In this document: in pieces, positions 28,430 through 38,246 of the stretch
How positions within the stretch are numbered: position 1 is the stretch's first letter
Layout: each line of letters starts with the position of its first letter
Origin: Aeromonas tecta
GTDB taxonomy: Bacteria > Pseudomonadota > Gammaproteobacteria > Enterobacterales > Aeromonadaceae
DNA: 64,000 nt
Assembly (NCBI RefSeq): GCF_000820185.1
Contig: NZ_CDCA01000037.1
Location: 160,652-224,651, forward strand
Reading direction: 5' to 3'
Made by a program: the position numbers and the translations under genes
Notes under the pieces: generated by a model
What the model was told of the DNA's origin: nothing
Databases searched by the model: none
What the model saw: only the letters and a program-made list of their open reading frames with translations

Positions 28430-29584
28430 TTATTTACCGCTTTGGGCGAGTTCGGGGCGCAGCCAGCTGTTGACGTAACGGGGATTCTCCACCCCCTCGC
28501 ACAGGCTGCCGACGTTCAGGGCATCGCGGGTATCGAGCATCACCGCCACCTCGTCGGTGAACTGCTTGGCGTGGGCGCGGCCGGCCGCGAATGCCTTGGG
28601 ATGGGGGCCGTGGGTGAAGCCGGCGGGATGGAAGGTGACCATGCCCCGCTCTATGTTGTCCCGGCTGAAGAAGTCGCCAGCGTGGTAGAACAGCACCTCG
28701 TCAAAATCGTCGTTGCTGTGGTAGAAGGGCACCCGCAGCGCACCCGGATCGCTCTCGATGGGGCGCGGTACGAAGGTGCAGACCACGAAACGACTCGCCA
28801 CGAAAGTAGAGTGAGCCGAGGGCGGCAGGTGGTAGCGGTGGCTCATCAGCGGGCGGATATCGCGCCAGTTGAGGCGCACCACGCACAAGTCCCCGTGCCA
28901 ACCCTGGGCATCGAGCGGGTTGAACGGCCAGGTGACGACCGAGACCTGGTGGTGGCGCTTGATCTGCAGCGACCAAGGGTTCTCGTCCTGCTGGGCCAGG
29001 AAGGTGTCATCGATGGCGGGCACATCCAGCGCCGCGGGATCGAAGATGGCATGATTGCCCACCAGCCCCTTGTCCGGCAGCTGATAACTGTCGTTTGTCG
29101 CCTCGATCATCAGGATAAACAGCGGTTCTGTTGGCTCGATGCGCCACATTGTGCCACGGGGGATCACCACATAGTCCCCGTCTCGCACACTCAGATGGCC
29201 GTAGTCGCAATAGAACTCGCCGCGCCCCTCGTGGATAAACAGCAGCTCGTCGCCATCGGCGTTGCGCACCAGAAACGGCATGGTTTCCGACAGGCGCCAT
29301 ACCCGATAGCGGCAGTGGGCGTTGTGCAGAATGTCCGGCATCACCCAGGGGGAGAGGGAGCTTATCTCCTCCTTGAGGCCGTTGAGATCAAAGGCCCTGG
29401 GTCGCAGCGGCCCTTCCCAACCCACCCAGTCGGTGGGGGCATGTTTGTGGTGCATGTGGGTGGCCGGGCCGAAGAAACCGGAGCGCCCGAGTTCGCGCTC
29501 GTAGATGGCCTGTTCGGGCAAGTCGGCGTGGGCCTGGCGGGAATGGGTCCCCTCCCGGTGGGGAAAGCTAATCCAGTTGCGCAT
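28430..29584 (-). CDS. hmgA: Homogentisate 1,2-dioxygenase
   Basis: 384 residues. Fe(II) ring-opening dioxygenase that turns homogentisate into maleylacetoacetate. Cupin-fold features include DELLFIHEGRGEFYCDYG, YVVIPRGTMWR, and the C-terminal iron region FYHSNDDFDEVLFYHAGDF with FTHGPHP. It is in the shorter bacterial size class. The start at 29584 has AGGAGG five bases upstream. Second gene of the operon. Confidence 0.93.
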   Translation of the reverse strand: MRNWISFPHREGTHSRQAHADLPEQAIYERELGRSGFFGPATHMHHKHAPTDWVGWEGPLRPRAFDLNGLKEEISSLSPWVMPDILHNAHCRYRVWRLSETMPFLVRNADGDELLFIHEGRGEFYCDYGHLSVRDGDYVVIPRGTMWRIEPTEPLFILMIEATNDSYQLPDKGLVGNHAIFDPAALDVPAIDDTFLAQQDENPWSLQIKRHHQVSVVTWPFNPLDAQGWHGDLCVVRLNWRDIRPLMSHRYHLPPSAHSTFVASRFVVCTFVPRPIESDPGALRVPFYHSNDDFDEVLFYHAGDFFSRDNIERGMVTFHPAGFTHGPHPKAFAAGRAHAKQFTDEVAVMLDTRDALNVGSLCEGVENPRYVNSWLRPELAQSGK

Positions 29585-29637
29585 GGCAACCTCCTGCAAA
29601 ATAGCGAATGGCCTGATCCTGACACCTGGTCGAAGAC

Positions 29638-30735
29638 TTATGCATCATGAAGCACACCACGGCGGATCTGGTCGAGCTCGATGGATTCGAACAATGCCTG
29701 GAAGTTACCCTCGCCAAAGCCCTCGTTACCCTTGCGCTGGATGATTTCGAAGAACACCGGGCCGATGACGGTGTCGGTGAAGATCTGCAGCAGGATGCCG
29801 TCCTTGGTCGGCGAGCCGTCGATCAGGATGCGCAGCGCCTTGAGCGCCTCCAGATCTTCCTGATGGCCCTCGACCCGGTTATTCACCTGCTCATAGTAGG
29901 TGTCCGGGGTCGGCATAAAGCCGGTGCCACGGCCGCGCAGGGTGCGGATGGTCTGGTAGATGTCGCTGGATGCGAGGGCGATGTGCTGGATCCCCTCCCC
30001 TTTGTACTGGCGCAGGTACTCCTCGATCTGCGACTTGTCGTCGGAGGATTCGTTGATGGGGATGCGGATCTTGCCGCAGGGAGCCGTCATGGCACGGGAA
30101 TGCAGGCCGGTCAGCTTGCCCTCGATGTCGAAGTAGCGAATTTCGCGAAAATTGCCGATCCGCTCGTAGAAGTTCGACCAGACATCCATGTTGCCGCGCT
30201 GCACGTTGTGGGTCAGGTGATCGATCTCGTAGAGCCCGGCATCCACCTCGGCCATGCGCGCTTGCCAATCGGGGTAGAACACGAAGTCCACGTCATAGAT
30301 GGAGCCCTTGTCACCGTATCTGTCGACAAAGGAGAGCGTGCTCTCACCGATGCCATAGATGGCCGGGATATTGAGCTCCATGGGTCCTATCTTGCCGACA
30401 AAGGGCTTGGCCCCCTTGCCGATGGCATATTGCTGGGCAAGGCCCGCATCGCTCACCCGAAACGCCATGCCGCAGACGCTCGGTCCGTGCAGGCTGGCGA
30501 ACTGCTCCGCCTGGGAGTGGGGCTCGGCGTTGACCACGAAGTTGATGTCACCCTGACGATAGAGCCAGCACTGCTTGTGTTTGTGCTGCGCCACCTCGGC
30601 AAAGCCCAGAGAAACGAACAACGCCTTGAGGGCGGCGATGCCTTTGGCGTCCGGCGCCGTGTACTCGACGAATTCGAAACCGTCGGTACCGAGGGGATTG
30701 AGGGTGTGAGAACGGGAAGAGGAAGTGGTCGTCAT
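29638..30735 (-). CDS. hppD: 4-hydroxyphenylpyruvate dioxygenase
   Basis: 365 residues. Converts 4-hydroxyphenylpyruvate to homogentisate. Two vicinal-oxygen-chelate modules; iron ligands sit in YEIDHLTHNV (His), IQHIALAS (His) and GPVFFEIIQR (Glu). The start at 30735 follows AAGGAG; longer in-frame ATGs up to 30894 are not family-like. First gene of the tyrosine operon; its promoter lies in the 238 bases up to the next gene. A TyrR-type box was looked for and only a weak half site was seen. Confidence 0.94.
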   Translation of the reverse strand: MTTTSSSRSHTLNPLGTDGFEFVEYTAPDAKGIAALKALFVSLGFAEVAQHKHKQCWLYRQGDINFVVNAEPHSQAEQFASLHGPSVCGMAFRVSDAGLAQQYAIGKGAKPFVGKIGPMELNIPAIYGIGESTLSFVDRYGDKGSIYDVDFVFYPDWQARMAEVDAGLYEIDHLTHNVQRGNMDVWSNFYERIGNFREIRYFDIEGKLTGLHSRAMTAPCGKIRIPINESSDDKSQIEEYLRQYKGEGIQHIALASSDIYQTIRTLRGRGTGFMPTPDTYYEQVNNRVEGHQEDLEALKALRILIDGSPTKDGILLQIFTDTVIGPVFFEIIQRKGNEGFGEGNFQALFESIELDQIRRGVLHDA

Positions 30736-30973
30736 GATGCGCTCCTTGCGGCGCTGCCCTGTTGCAGCGGCCATGGTCAAGCCGATGAGATCCCCCTTGG
30801 GGGAATGATTGTTATCAACTTGTTTCATTAGAGGCAGCGCGAGCGCAGAAGAGAAGAGGCGGATGAACGATAGTTTTTCGAGTTTTCCCTGCAAGGATGT
30901 AAATGAAATGTGACGCGCAAGGTGCAGCCCTGCGGATCCGCCGATGGCGGTCCGCAGGGCTGTCAGCCTGGGC

Positions 30974-31606
30974 TTACAGTTGCCAGTATTTGGGCGCGAT
31001 ATGCGGCAACCTCTGCTGCACTTTTTGCAAGCGAGCCGGAGTCGGGTTGATGAGCCAGGCCTGCTCCCCCAGTGCTAGCAGCGGCAGATCGTGCAGGCTG
31101 TCACTCAGGGCAAGGACTGGCTTAATCGCCAGGATCTCCGGCAGGATCTTGTGCTGCCCATGGCAGTAGAAACGCGGCATCAGCCCGCCACGGCGATAGT
31201 GCATCCGCGAGCCGATCACTCGGTGAGGCATGGTGGAGAGTTGCTGATAGAGCTGACCCCGCACCAGGGCGCGGGGGCTGGCCGATAGCACCCAGCAGCG
31301 CTCCCCCTCTGCCACCAGCAAGGTGCGCGCCTCCCGATAGAGCCCCGGCCGGGTACGGCAATAGCCCCGCACCAACTTGCGCCAACCAAGGGGCGAGAGC
31401 CCGAGGGTGATGACCCACCAGATCAGCGAAATGCCCCGCCGCCGCTGGGCAGGCAGCAGATAGATTACGCCCCCCAGTGCGATAAGAGGCCACAGCAACA
31501 GCGGCCAGAGACGGCGGCGCAAGATATAGCGCAGCAGGCCGGCATGACTGTCATCCGGCGCCAATGTGTCGTCAAAGTCCGCCAGGATCCAACCATTCGG
31601 CGCCAT
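30974..31606 (-). CDS. HAD-superfamily phosphatase with membrane segment (PgpC-like)
   Basis: 210 residues. HAD-IB layout: ADFDDTLAPDDS near the N-terminus (nucleophile Asp and +2 Asp), then a hydrophobic stretch WPLLLWPLIALGGVIYLLP, motif II VLSASPRALV, and motif IV LALSDSLHDLPLL. The order resembles phosphatidylglycerophosphatase C, but substrate assignment is tentative. The start at 31606 is preferred because AAGGAG lies six bases before it; the ATG at 31621 overlaps the upstream stop (ATGA) and is the alternative. Cotranscribed with the pseudouridine synthase. Confidence 0.72.
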   Translation of the reverse strand: MAPNGWILADFDDTLAPDDSHAGLLRYILRRRLWPLLLWPLIALGGVIYLLPAQRRRGISLIWWVITLGLSPLGWRKLVRGYCRTRPGLYREARTLLVAEGERCWVLSASPRALVRGQLYQQLSTMPHRVIGSRMHYRRGGLMPRFYCHGQHKILPEILAIKPVLALSDSLHDLPLLALGEQAWLINPTPARLQKVQQRLPHIAPKYWQL

Positions 31607-31620
31607 CTCCTGCTCCTTGC

Positions 31621-32265
31621 TCATTCGCTCAACCCGGAGACCGCGGCCAGCAACTCGGGAGTGACAAATTCGTCCCCCTGTTCGGGGGGGCAGATGAAGT
31701 CAAACGACTCATCCGCCAGGGTGAAACTCAGCCGCCAGGCATGCAAGTAGCCACGATCCGCCGGGGTGCCGCCATAGCGCTCGTCCCCCAGGATCGGCGC
31801 CCCTATGCTCTTGAGCGCGACCCGGATCTGGTGGGTCTTGCCGGTCTGGGGCTTGATGCGATAGAGCCGCAGTCCCTCGCGCACCGGGCAGGAGTCAAAC
31901 CAGCTGATGGCGGGGTTGTCCAGGGTTCGCGCCAGCATCCAGCTGCCGCCTCGCCCTTTTTGCATGTCCCCTTTGACCCAGCCCTGCTTCTTCTTCGGCT
32001 TGCGATCGGAGAGTGCCAGATACTGCTTGCTCACCCGCCGCTCGGCGAACGCCATGCTAAGGGCCCGGTTTGCCACAGGGGTGCGAGCCAACAACAGCAA
32101 CCCCGAGGTCATCTTGTCGAGCCGATGCACGGGGTAGAGTTCCAACCCGGTTTCAATCCGCACCCGATTAACCAGCCCAGCCTCCCCCGCCTCATCATGC
32201 ATACCCAGGCCAGGCCCTTTGTTAATCACTATGAAATCTTTGTGTTGCGACAGTATCCGGTACAT
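31621..32265 (-). CDS. RluA-family RNA pseudouridine synthase
   Basis: 214 residues, one RluA-type catalytic domain without an S4 domain. The catalytic Asp is in VHRLDKMTSGLLLLA; other marks are VINKGPGLGMH, KQYLAL, GKTHQIRVALKSIGAPILGDERYG. This is the small RluA-like subgroup found in Vibrio, Shewanella and Aeromonas; the RNA target is unknown. It overlaps the start region of the HAD gene by four bases. Confidence 0.85.
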   Translation of the reverse strand: MYRILSQHKDFIVINKGPGLGMHDEAGEAGLVNRVRIETGLELYPVHRLDKMTSGLLLLARTPVANRALSMAFAERRVSKQYLALSDRKPKKKQGWVKGDMQKGRGGSWMLARTLDNPAISWFDSCPVREGLRLYRIKPQTGKTHQIRVALKSIGAPILGDERYGGTPADRGYLHAWRLSFTLADESFDFICPPEQGDEFVTPELLAAVSGLSE

Positions 32266-32353
32266 CGAGAACCCTTTAGAATAACTTTATTAATAAGTTG
32301 TGAACGGGCCGCCTGGCCACACCCCATGGACCCTCAGCACAAGAATCACACGG

Positions 32354-33943
32354 ATGAAGAGATGCTTATTTTGGCTGCTACTGCTGGTCGCCAGTACCCC
32401 TCCTCTACTCCTGGCCAGTGATCGCTCGCATGAGGCGCCTGATCGGGTGGTATTGCAACTGCGCTGGCTGCATCAGCCCCAGTTTGTGGGCTACCACATG
32501 GCCAAGGCCAAGGGCTTCTATGCCGATGCAGGACTGGACGTCGAGATAAGACCAGGCGGCAAGGGCATCAGCCCGGTACAGGAGGTACTGGCCGGGCGCG
32601 CCGATTTTGGCGTCGGCAACACCGAAGTGTTGACCAGTTACGCCAGCGGCCAGCCTTTGCTGGCGCTCGCCAGCGTCTATCAGCATTCACCTTCCGTGTT
32701 CCTGGCCCGTCGTGACAGCGGCATTCTCACCGTTGCAGACATGCGGGGCAAACGGATCATGATGTTCCCCGGCCATCAGGATGCCGAACTGCTCGCCACC
32801 CTCTACTACCAGGGGCTGCACGAGCGCGAACTCATTCCCGTGCCCACCTCGGTCAATATCGACGATCTGGTCGCGAATCGCGTCGATATCTTCAACGCCT
32901 ATATCAGCAACGAGCCTTTCTATCTGGAAGAGCGGGGCATAGCTGTATCCATCATCAACCCCCGCAACTACGGCATCGATTTTTACAGCGACATCCTGTT
33001 CACGACCCAGGCGCAAGAGCAGGCCAACCTGGGGCGGGTTGAGCGTTTTCGCGCCGCCAGCCTCAAGGGGTGGCGATACGCTCTCTCTCACCCGGCGGAG
33101 GCGATCGCCCTGCTACGCAAGGAATATGGAGTCAACCGCAGCCAGGCGCACATGGAATACGAGCTGCAGATGAGCAAGGAGATGATCCAGCCGCTCTATG
33201 TGGAGATCGGGTATATGAACCCGGACCGCTTCGCCCACATCATGGCGCAGCTGACGGAGATCGGCCTCATCCCCAGACCCTTGCCGCTGACCGATTTTCT
33301 CTATAAAGCCCCCTCGGAGCAGTGGACATTCTGGCGCCCCTGGTTTTTCCTGAGCCTGGCGGTAGGCGCCCTCATCCTGCTGTTGAGCATCTACCTGCTG
33401 ATCAGCAACGAGCGTCTGAACCGGGAAGTTGCCCTGCGCAAGCTGCGAGAGCAAGAGATATTGCAGCTGGCCCGCCAGGATCCACTCACCGGCCTGCCCA
33501 ACCGCCTGAGCCTCATGGAGCAGCTGGAGCTGCAGATCAACAGCCCCGAGCCCGGCTGCCTGCTGTTTTGCGATCTCGACAATTTCAAACAGGTCAACGA
33601 CAGTTACGGCCACAGCTGTGGCGATGCCCTGCTCTGCCAACTGGCGGAGCGCATCAATCAGAGTCTCGGCTATCAACGCTTCTTCGCCAGACTGGCGGGC
33701 GATGAGTTTGTGCTGTTGCTGCCCCATCACAACCGCCAGCAAGCCGAGGACGTGGCCGAGGTGATCCGGCAAGCCATCCTCCGCCCCTTCGTGGTTCAGG
33801 GCCACCCGCTGTCAATCGGGATCAGCGTGGGGGTCAGCCCCTATCAGGCCAACTGGAATGCGGAGCAGTGGCTCATTCACGCCGATCAGGCCATGTATGG
33901 TGACAAGGGAATCGTACTGGAGAAGCATCGCACCCTGGGTTGA
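32354..33943 (+). CDS. Diguanylate cyclase with NMT1/THI5-type periplasmic sensor
   Basis: 529 residues. Signal anchor (KRCLFWLLLLVAST), then a periplasmic substrate-binding domain of the NMT1/THI5 kind (about 30-320; LRWLHQPQFVGYHMAKAKGFYADAGLDV, split here by its key words WLHQPQF and GFYADAGL). One membrane helix (FFLSLAVGALILLLSIYLL, about 335-353) follows, a short coiled coil, and a GGDEF domain from DPLTGLPNR. The signature reads AGDEF at about 448-452, a variant compatible with cyclase activity; no clear RxxD inhibitory site. It should sense a thiamine-precursor-like or other small ligand and make cyclic di-GMP. No ABC transporter genes are adjacent. Confidence 0.85.
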   Translation: MKRCLFWLLLLVASTPPLLLASDRSHEAPDRVVLQLRWLHQPQFVGYHMAKAKGFYADAGLDVEIRPGGKGISPVQEVLAGRADFGVGNTEVLTSYASGQPLLALASVYQHSPSVFLARRDSGILTVADMRGKRIMMFPGHQDAELLATLYYQGLHERELIPVPTSVNIDDLVANRVDIFNAYISNEPFYLEERGIAVSIINPRNYGIDFYSDILFTTQAQEQANLGRVERFRAASLKGWRYALSHPAEAIALLRKEYGVNRSQAHMEYELQMSKEMIQPLYVEIGYMNPDRFAHIMAQLTEIGLIPRPLPLTDFLYKAPSEQWTFWRPWFFLSLAVGALILLLSIYLLISNERLNREVALRKLREQEILQLARQDPLTGLPNRLSLMEQLELQINSPEPGCLLFCDLDNFKQVNDSYGHSCGDALLCQLAERINQSLGYQRFFARLAGDEFVLLLPHHNRQQAEDVAEVIRQAILRPFVVQGHPLSIGISVGVSPYQANWNAEQWLIHADQAMYGDKGIVLEKHRTLG

Positions 33944-33980
33944 TCACAGAGAGTTGATCACACAGGGTTGATCACAGAAA
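33939..33980 (+). repeat. Three tandem 14-bp repeats over the stop codon
   Basis: GTTGATCACA occurs at 33939, 33953 and 33967, an exact 14-base period with slightly different four-base spacers. The first copy contains the TGA stop of the diguanylate cyclase gene. Confidence 0.85.
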
Positions 33981-33989
33981 CCCCTCCTC

Positions 33990-34031
33990 CCAATACAACA
34001 AGGCCACCCTGAGGTGGCCTTGTTGTATTGG
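33990..34031. terminator. Bidirectional terminator between convergent genes
   Basis: A 19-bp perfect inverted repeat with a CTGA loop (left arm 33990-34008, right arm 34013-34031), GC-rich inside (AAGGCCACC) and AT-rich outside (CCAATACAAC), shared by the cyclase gene and the aer-like gene. Confidence 0.85.
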
Positions 34032-34046
34032 AGACAATCATCGGGC

Positions 34047-35603
34047 TCAGCCGAATGTCTGCCCCAGGGATTTGAGTTGCCGCGCCTTGGTGAGCAGGAT
34101 ATCGCTCGACTCATTGACGACCTTCATCTTGTTGCTGTTGGTGTGCGAGTGCTGGGAGATGACATTGACGTTCTGGCTGATGTCCTCGACCACCGCCTGC
34201 TGCTGCCCGGCCGCGGCCGAGATCTGGGTCGACAGCGCCACCACCTGCTCTATCTCCGTCAACACCTGATGCAGGCTGTCCGAGCCCTGCCGGGTCAGGG
34301 TTACGCAAGACTGGGTCTGCTGCAGGTTCTGTTGCATCATCCCCTTCCAGTCGTTCAGGGTGCGCTGGATCTGCCCTATGCTCCCCTGGATCTGCTCGGT
34401 CGCCCTGTGGGTACGGGTAGACAGGGTGCGCACCTCATCGGCCACCACCGCAAAACCCCGGCCCTGTTCACCGGCGCGGGCGGCCTCAATGGCCGCGTTG
34501 AGTGCTAGCAGATTGGTCTGATCCGCAATGCCCTGGATCTCGTTCATCAAGACCCCAATCCGATCCGACTCATCGGCCAGCGCCACCGCCGCGCTGAAGG
34601 CATGCTCGGCCTGGGCGGCCAGCTCGGTGATGCGCAGTTGGGTATCCTCCAGCTGCCTGTCAGTATGCTGGCAATGCTCCTTGGCCTGGGCTATCTGGCT
34701 ATCCGTCTCCTCGATATTGCGGGCTATCTCATGGGCCGTTGCCGCCATCTCGGTGATAGCCGCCGCCACCTGCTGGGTCTGGATGTCCTGCTCGACGATG
34801 TCGGCACTCGCCTCGCTGGAAGCCGTTTTGAGGTGAACGGCAAGGTCTTGCAGGGAGAGGGTCGCATCGTCCACTCGTCCAAGCACGGTCCGGATCCTGG
34901 CCTGCAACAATTTGATGTGGAAATCCGCGATGGCATTGGGCTCATTGCCCGAGTAAATGAGCCGGGTCAGGCTGTCATACTCATGGGCCAGCTGACGCAG
35001 GTAACGCGGGGTGCTGATAAGGTCATGGCGATAGAGCAGGATGAACCAGGCCAGCGGCAACAGCATGCACAGCGGAGCCCAAGTGCCCCATAGATAGGTA
35101 CCGCCCCCCAGCATCAACACCAGCCCGAGGATGGCCACCCCATGGCGCACTCCCTGCCCGAGGGCAACACCGGCCTTGCGCTCCCCTCGCTCATGCGACC
35201 TCAATCTGGCATAGGTGCGCGTCGCGATGGCTTTCAGTTCCGGTTCGGCGCGGCTGCGTACCGACTGATAACCACTGATCTTGCCCTGCTCGAAGATGGG
35301 CGTCACATAGGCATCCACCCAGTAGTAACGGCCATCCTTGCAACGATTCTTGACCATGCCGCGCCAGGGCTTGCCCTGTTTCAGCTTGCCCCAGAGATCG
35401 GCAAAGGCAGCCTTGGGCATGTCAGGGTGGCGCACCATGTTGTGATGCTGGCCGATCATTTCCGCCGGACTGTAACCTGCCACCCTGCAAAAATTGTCAT
35501 TCGCGTAGGTGATGACACCCCGCATATCCGTGGTGGACACCAACTGCTCATTGGCTGAAAAATCGACTTCCTCATCAATGAGATGTACCTGCGTCTTGCT
35601 CAT
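34047..35603 (-). CDS. Aer-like methyl-accepting chemotaxis protein with PAS domain
   Basis: 518 residues. An N-terminal PAS domain (about 20-115; [34 protein letters not shown]) is of the Aer type that can hold FAD and report redox or energy state. Hydrophobic hairpin at about 150-190 ([16 protein letters not shown] and [15 protein letters not shown]), a HAMP-like linker, then a cytoplasmic signalling domain with the hairpin tip [20 protein letters not shown] (split family signature). No periplasmic domain. Signals to CheA/CheW. The start has a modest ribosome site. Its 3' end shares a terminator with the convergent diguanylate cyclase. Confidence 0.9.
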   Translation of the reverse strand: MSKTQVHLIDEEVDFSANEQLVSTTDMRGVITYANDNFCRVAGYSPAEMIGQHHNMVRHPDMPKAAFADLWGKLKQGKPWRGMVKNRCKDGRYYWVDAYVTPIFEQGKISGYQSVRSRAEPELKAIATRTYARLRSHERGERKAGVALGQGVRHGVAILGLVLMLGGGTYLWGTWAPLCMLLPLAWFILLYRHDLISTPRYLRQLAHEYDSLTRLIYSGNEPNAIADFHIKLLQARIRTVLGRVDDATLSLQDLAVHLKTASSEASADIVEQDIQTQQVAAAITEMAATAHEIARNIEETDSQIAQAKEHCQHTDRQLEDTQLRITELAAQAEHAFSAAVALADESDRIGVLMNEIQGIADQTNLLALNAAIEAARAGEQGRGFAVVADEVRTLSTRTHRATEQIQGSIGQIQRTLNDWKGMMQQNLQQTQSCVTLTRQGSDSLHQVLTEIEQVVALSTQISAAAGQQQAVVEDISQNVNVISQHSHTNSNKMKVVNESSDILLTKARQLKSLGQTFG

Positions 35604-35670
35604 CGCGCCCGCCTTTTATGTGAAAACTCAATTAGCGTAGTCAAGCCCCTTTCCCCCGGCAATCCATGCC

Positions 35671-35689
35671 CCTCACCCGGTGGGTGAGG
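35671..35689 (-). terminator. Small hairpin after the acyl-CoA synthetase gene
   Basis: CCTCACCC / GGGTGAGG, 8 bp perfect, 3-base loop, between the acyl-CoA synthetase stop and the aer-like start. There is no T run. Confidence 0.35.
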
Positions 35690-35724
35690 TTGAGAGTCCA
35701 GGGCTTCATTTCATGACGTAGCGC

Positions 35725-37383
35725 TCAATTTTTGCTCACAACATGCATTTCTTGCTCCCGGATCAGCCTCTTGTTGACCTTGCCGACACTGGTCTTGGGG
35801 ATCTCCTGTACGACTCGGATCTGACGCGGGATCGCCCAGCGATTGATACGGCCGCTGTCGACAAAGTGCTGCAGGTGCGCAGCGATGGCTTGCTGATCCA
35901 GATTGTTCCCCTCCTTGCAGACCACCAGCGCCAAGGGGCGCTCTCCCCACTGCTCATCCGGGATCCCCACCACGGCCACCGCATGCACAGCAGCGTGGGC
36001 ACTGATGAGATTCTCCAGCGCGAGAGAGCTTATCCACTCTCCCCCCGTCTTGATCACATCCTTGATACGATCCTTGATCTCCACCGTGCCCAGCGGCGTG
36101 ATGGAGGCTACATCGCCGGTGTGCAGCCAGCCGCCCTGCCAAAGCTCGGCGCCCTTCTCCGGCTCTTTCAGATAGCCTTGGGTCAACCAGGGTGCCCGCA
36201 CCACTATCTCCCCCATGGATTGGCCATCATGAGCGACCTCCTTGCCCTCCGCGTCTATGATGCGCAAGTCCACCAGCGGGATCGGGGTGCCGGTGCGGAT
36301 CCGCAGGGGCAACTGCTCGTCCATGGGCAGCGCCAACTCGGCGTCGCTCAAGTGCCCCACACACAGCAGCGGGCAGGTCTCCGACATGCCGTAACCGGCA
36401 TGGATCAGGATCCCCTTTTGGTGTGCCTGGGTGGCAAGACCCAGTGGCAGTGCACTGCCCCCCAGCAGCATCTTCCAGCCGATGAGCGAGCGCTGCTTCG
36501 CCTCCTCGCAATCGAGGATCATCTGCAAGATGGTTGGCACGCAATGAGAGAAGGTCACGCCCTCCTCCAGGTAGAGTCGAACCAGCTTGTTGGGCTCGTA
36601 GCGGCCAGGATAGACCTGTTTCACCCCGAGCATGGTCGCCACATAGGGCACGCCCCAGGCGTGGACGTGGAACATCGGCGTGATCGGCATATAGACGTCG
36701 CCCGACTGCAGCAATGCCTGTCCCGTATGAGCCGCCAGGGTGCCCAGTTCGTTGAGGGTATGCAGCACCAGCTGGCGATGGCTGAAGTAGACCCCCTTGG
36801 GATCTCCGGTGGTGCCCGTGGTGTAGAACAAGGTGGCCACCGACTGCTCATCAAAATCGGGGAAGCCATAGTGGTCGTCTGCCGCCGCCAGCAGCGCTTC
36901 ATACTCGCCCAGGCTGGGCAGGCTGGTCACTGGCGCCTCGTCATCGGTGAGCTGGATATAGCCCCTGACCGTCGGCAGCTGATCATCAATGGATTCGAGG
37001 ATCGGCAAGAAGTCATCGTGCACCAGCACCAGCTTATCCTCGGCGTGGTGCATGGTGTAGGCGATCTGCTCCGGCGAGAAGCGCACGTTGACCGTGTGCA
37101 GCACGGCCCCGATCATGGGCACCGCGAAGAAGCACTCAAGGGAGCGGTGACTGTCCCAGTCCAGCAGGGCGACAGTGTCACCGGGGCCGACCCCGGCGGC
37201 GGTCAGCATGTTCGCCAAGCGCTGGATCCGCTGGTTGAGGGTGCGATAGTCGTAACGCAATCTGTCGGCATAGACTATCTGCTGCGTGGGGTGATAGCGC
37301 ACCCCGGACATCAGCAGGCTCTTGATCAGCAAGGGATAAGCATGGGCTCCCTGCGCTGGCGGTATGATCCGGGTCTTCACCAT
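35725..37383 (-). CDS. Fatty-acid--CoA ligase (medium/long-chain, AlkK-like)
   Basis: 552 residues, adenylate-forming enzyme. ATP-binding P-loop YTTGTTGDPKGVYFSH near residue 185, the MFHVHAWG segment, GYGMSETCPL, and C-terminal WLHTGDVA, KDRIKDVIKTGGEWISS and the catalytic Lys region PKTSVGKVNKR. AlkK-type enzymes activate medium-chain fatty acids for beta-oxidation. The start at 37383 has AAGGAG five bases upstream. It follows the small hydrolase gene on the same strand (108-base gap), and the lipid-related cluster lies just beyond. Confidence 0.88.
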   Translation of the reverse strand: MVKTRIIPPAQGAHAYPLLIKSLLMSGVRYHPTQQIVYADRLRYDYRTLNQRIQRLANMLTAAGVGPGDTVALLDWDSHRSLECFFAVPMIGAVLHTVNVRFSPEQIAYTMHHAEDKLVLVHDDFLPILESIDDQLPTVRGYIQLTDDEAPVTSLPSLGEYEALLAAADDHYGFPDFDEQSVATLFYTTGTTGDPKGVYFSHRQLVLHTLNELGTLAAHTGQALLQSGDVYMPITPMFHVHAWGVPYVATMLGVKQVYPGRYEPNKLVRLYLEEGVTFSHCVPTILQMILDCEEAKQRSLIGWKMLLGGSALPLGLATQAHQKGILIHAGYGMSETCPLLCVGHLSDAELALPMDEQLPLRIRTGTPIPLVDLRIIDAEGKEVAHDGQSMGEIVVRAPWLTQGYLKEPEKGAELWQGGWLHTGDVASITPLGTVEIKDRIKDVIKTGGEWISSLALENLISAHAAVHAVAVVGIPDEQWGERPLALVVCKEGNNLDQQAIAAHLQHFVDSGRINRWAIPRQIRVVQEIPKTSVGKVNKRLIREQEMHVVSKN

Positions 37384-37491
37384 ATTCACTCCTTGTGTCC
37401 ATCTGCTCGATGGGATGACGGGGACATCCATCCCCCTGTGTACTCGCGGCCGACGCCTTACATGGGATAGCACGATAGCGGATCGTCGGTG

Positions 37492-38058
37492 TCAGATATC
37501 GAGACGCCGCAGCAATGCCTCCGCCTCGGGCCAGGGACCGAACCCGCTCGCCGGGTTGAGATGACCCACCTCCCCGATATCGACCAGCTCACTCCCCCAG
37601 TCGAGGGCCATGGCGCGCACGGCGTCCTGACTGGCAAGGGGATCGTTGCGGCTCATGGCGACCAAGCTGGCAAATGGGAGCTGCGTGCGTGGCAGCGGGA
37701 TCCAGCCTCCGCCGTGCATGGCTTGCGGGCTGGGGTAGTAAGACGGCCAGGGAGCATCGAGATCCGGGGGCGTAACCAGCAGCGCACCCAGGATAGGGCG
37801 GCGATGCGTCGCGGCCCAATGCACCGCCATCAAGACCCCGGCACTGTGGGCGACCAGGATCACCGGCCCGTCGATGCCAGCAAGCGCCTGTTGAATGGCA
37901 TCGACCCTGGCCTGACAGTTCAGCTTGTCTTCGGTTAACGGCGCTACCGAATGCACCCTGGCCAGGCGAGCCTCAAGCAGTGTCTGCCAATGATCCGCCA
38001 CATGATCACGCAGGCCAGGCACGATCAACACCGTCGCCCTAGTGTGTAATTTCTCCAT
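37492..38058 (-). CDS. RBBP9/YdeN-type alpha/beta hydrolase
   Basis: 188 residues, a small serine hydrolase: oxyanion region IVPGLRDHVADHWQ, nucleophile elbow VAHSAGVL, acid region SRNDPLAS, and the catalytic His in GHLNPASGFG. These match the RBBP9/YdeN family; substrates are mostly unknown. Start at 38058 with GGAG four bases upstream; the longer frame to 38187 is unsupported. Divergent from the AraC-type regulator, so it may be under its control. Confidence 0.85.
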   Translation of the reverse strand: MEKLHTRATVLIVPGLRDHVADHWQTLLEARLARVHSVAPLTEDKLNCQARVDAIQQALAGIDGPVILVAHSAGVLMAVHWAATHRRPILGALLVTPPDLDAPWPSYYPSPQAMHGGGWIPLPRTQLPFASLVAMSRNDPLASQDAVRAMALDWGSELVDIGEVGHLNPASGFGPWPEAEALLRRLDI

Positions 38059-38246
38059 GTCACTCCCTCGTCTCTCATCTGCTCGGCGAGGGCCAAGCAC
38101 CTTGAGGGACACAGTAAGGTGCCCGGCGGCACATTGCTTTACCTTGGGTGTCATGGGCTTATCATTTTGCGACAACACAGCCACCACGCAGTGGCTGATG
38201 AGGGGCCAGCGCAGCGCCCGGCACAGTGGTTTTCAGATGAAGCACA

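Noticed and set aside
30898-30915. TGTAAA followed by a possible second half, as a TyrR box upstream of hppD
   Set aside because: Only the first half matches TGTAAA-N6-TTTACA; the second half matches at three of six positions. The same 13 bases (TGTAAATGAAATG) also occur near 38282 without a tyrosine gene.
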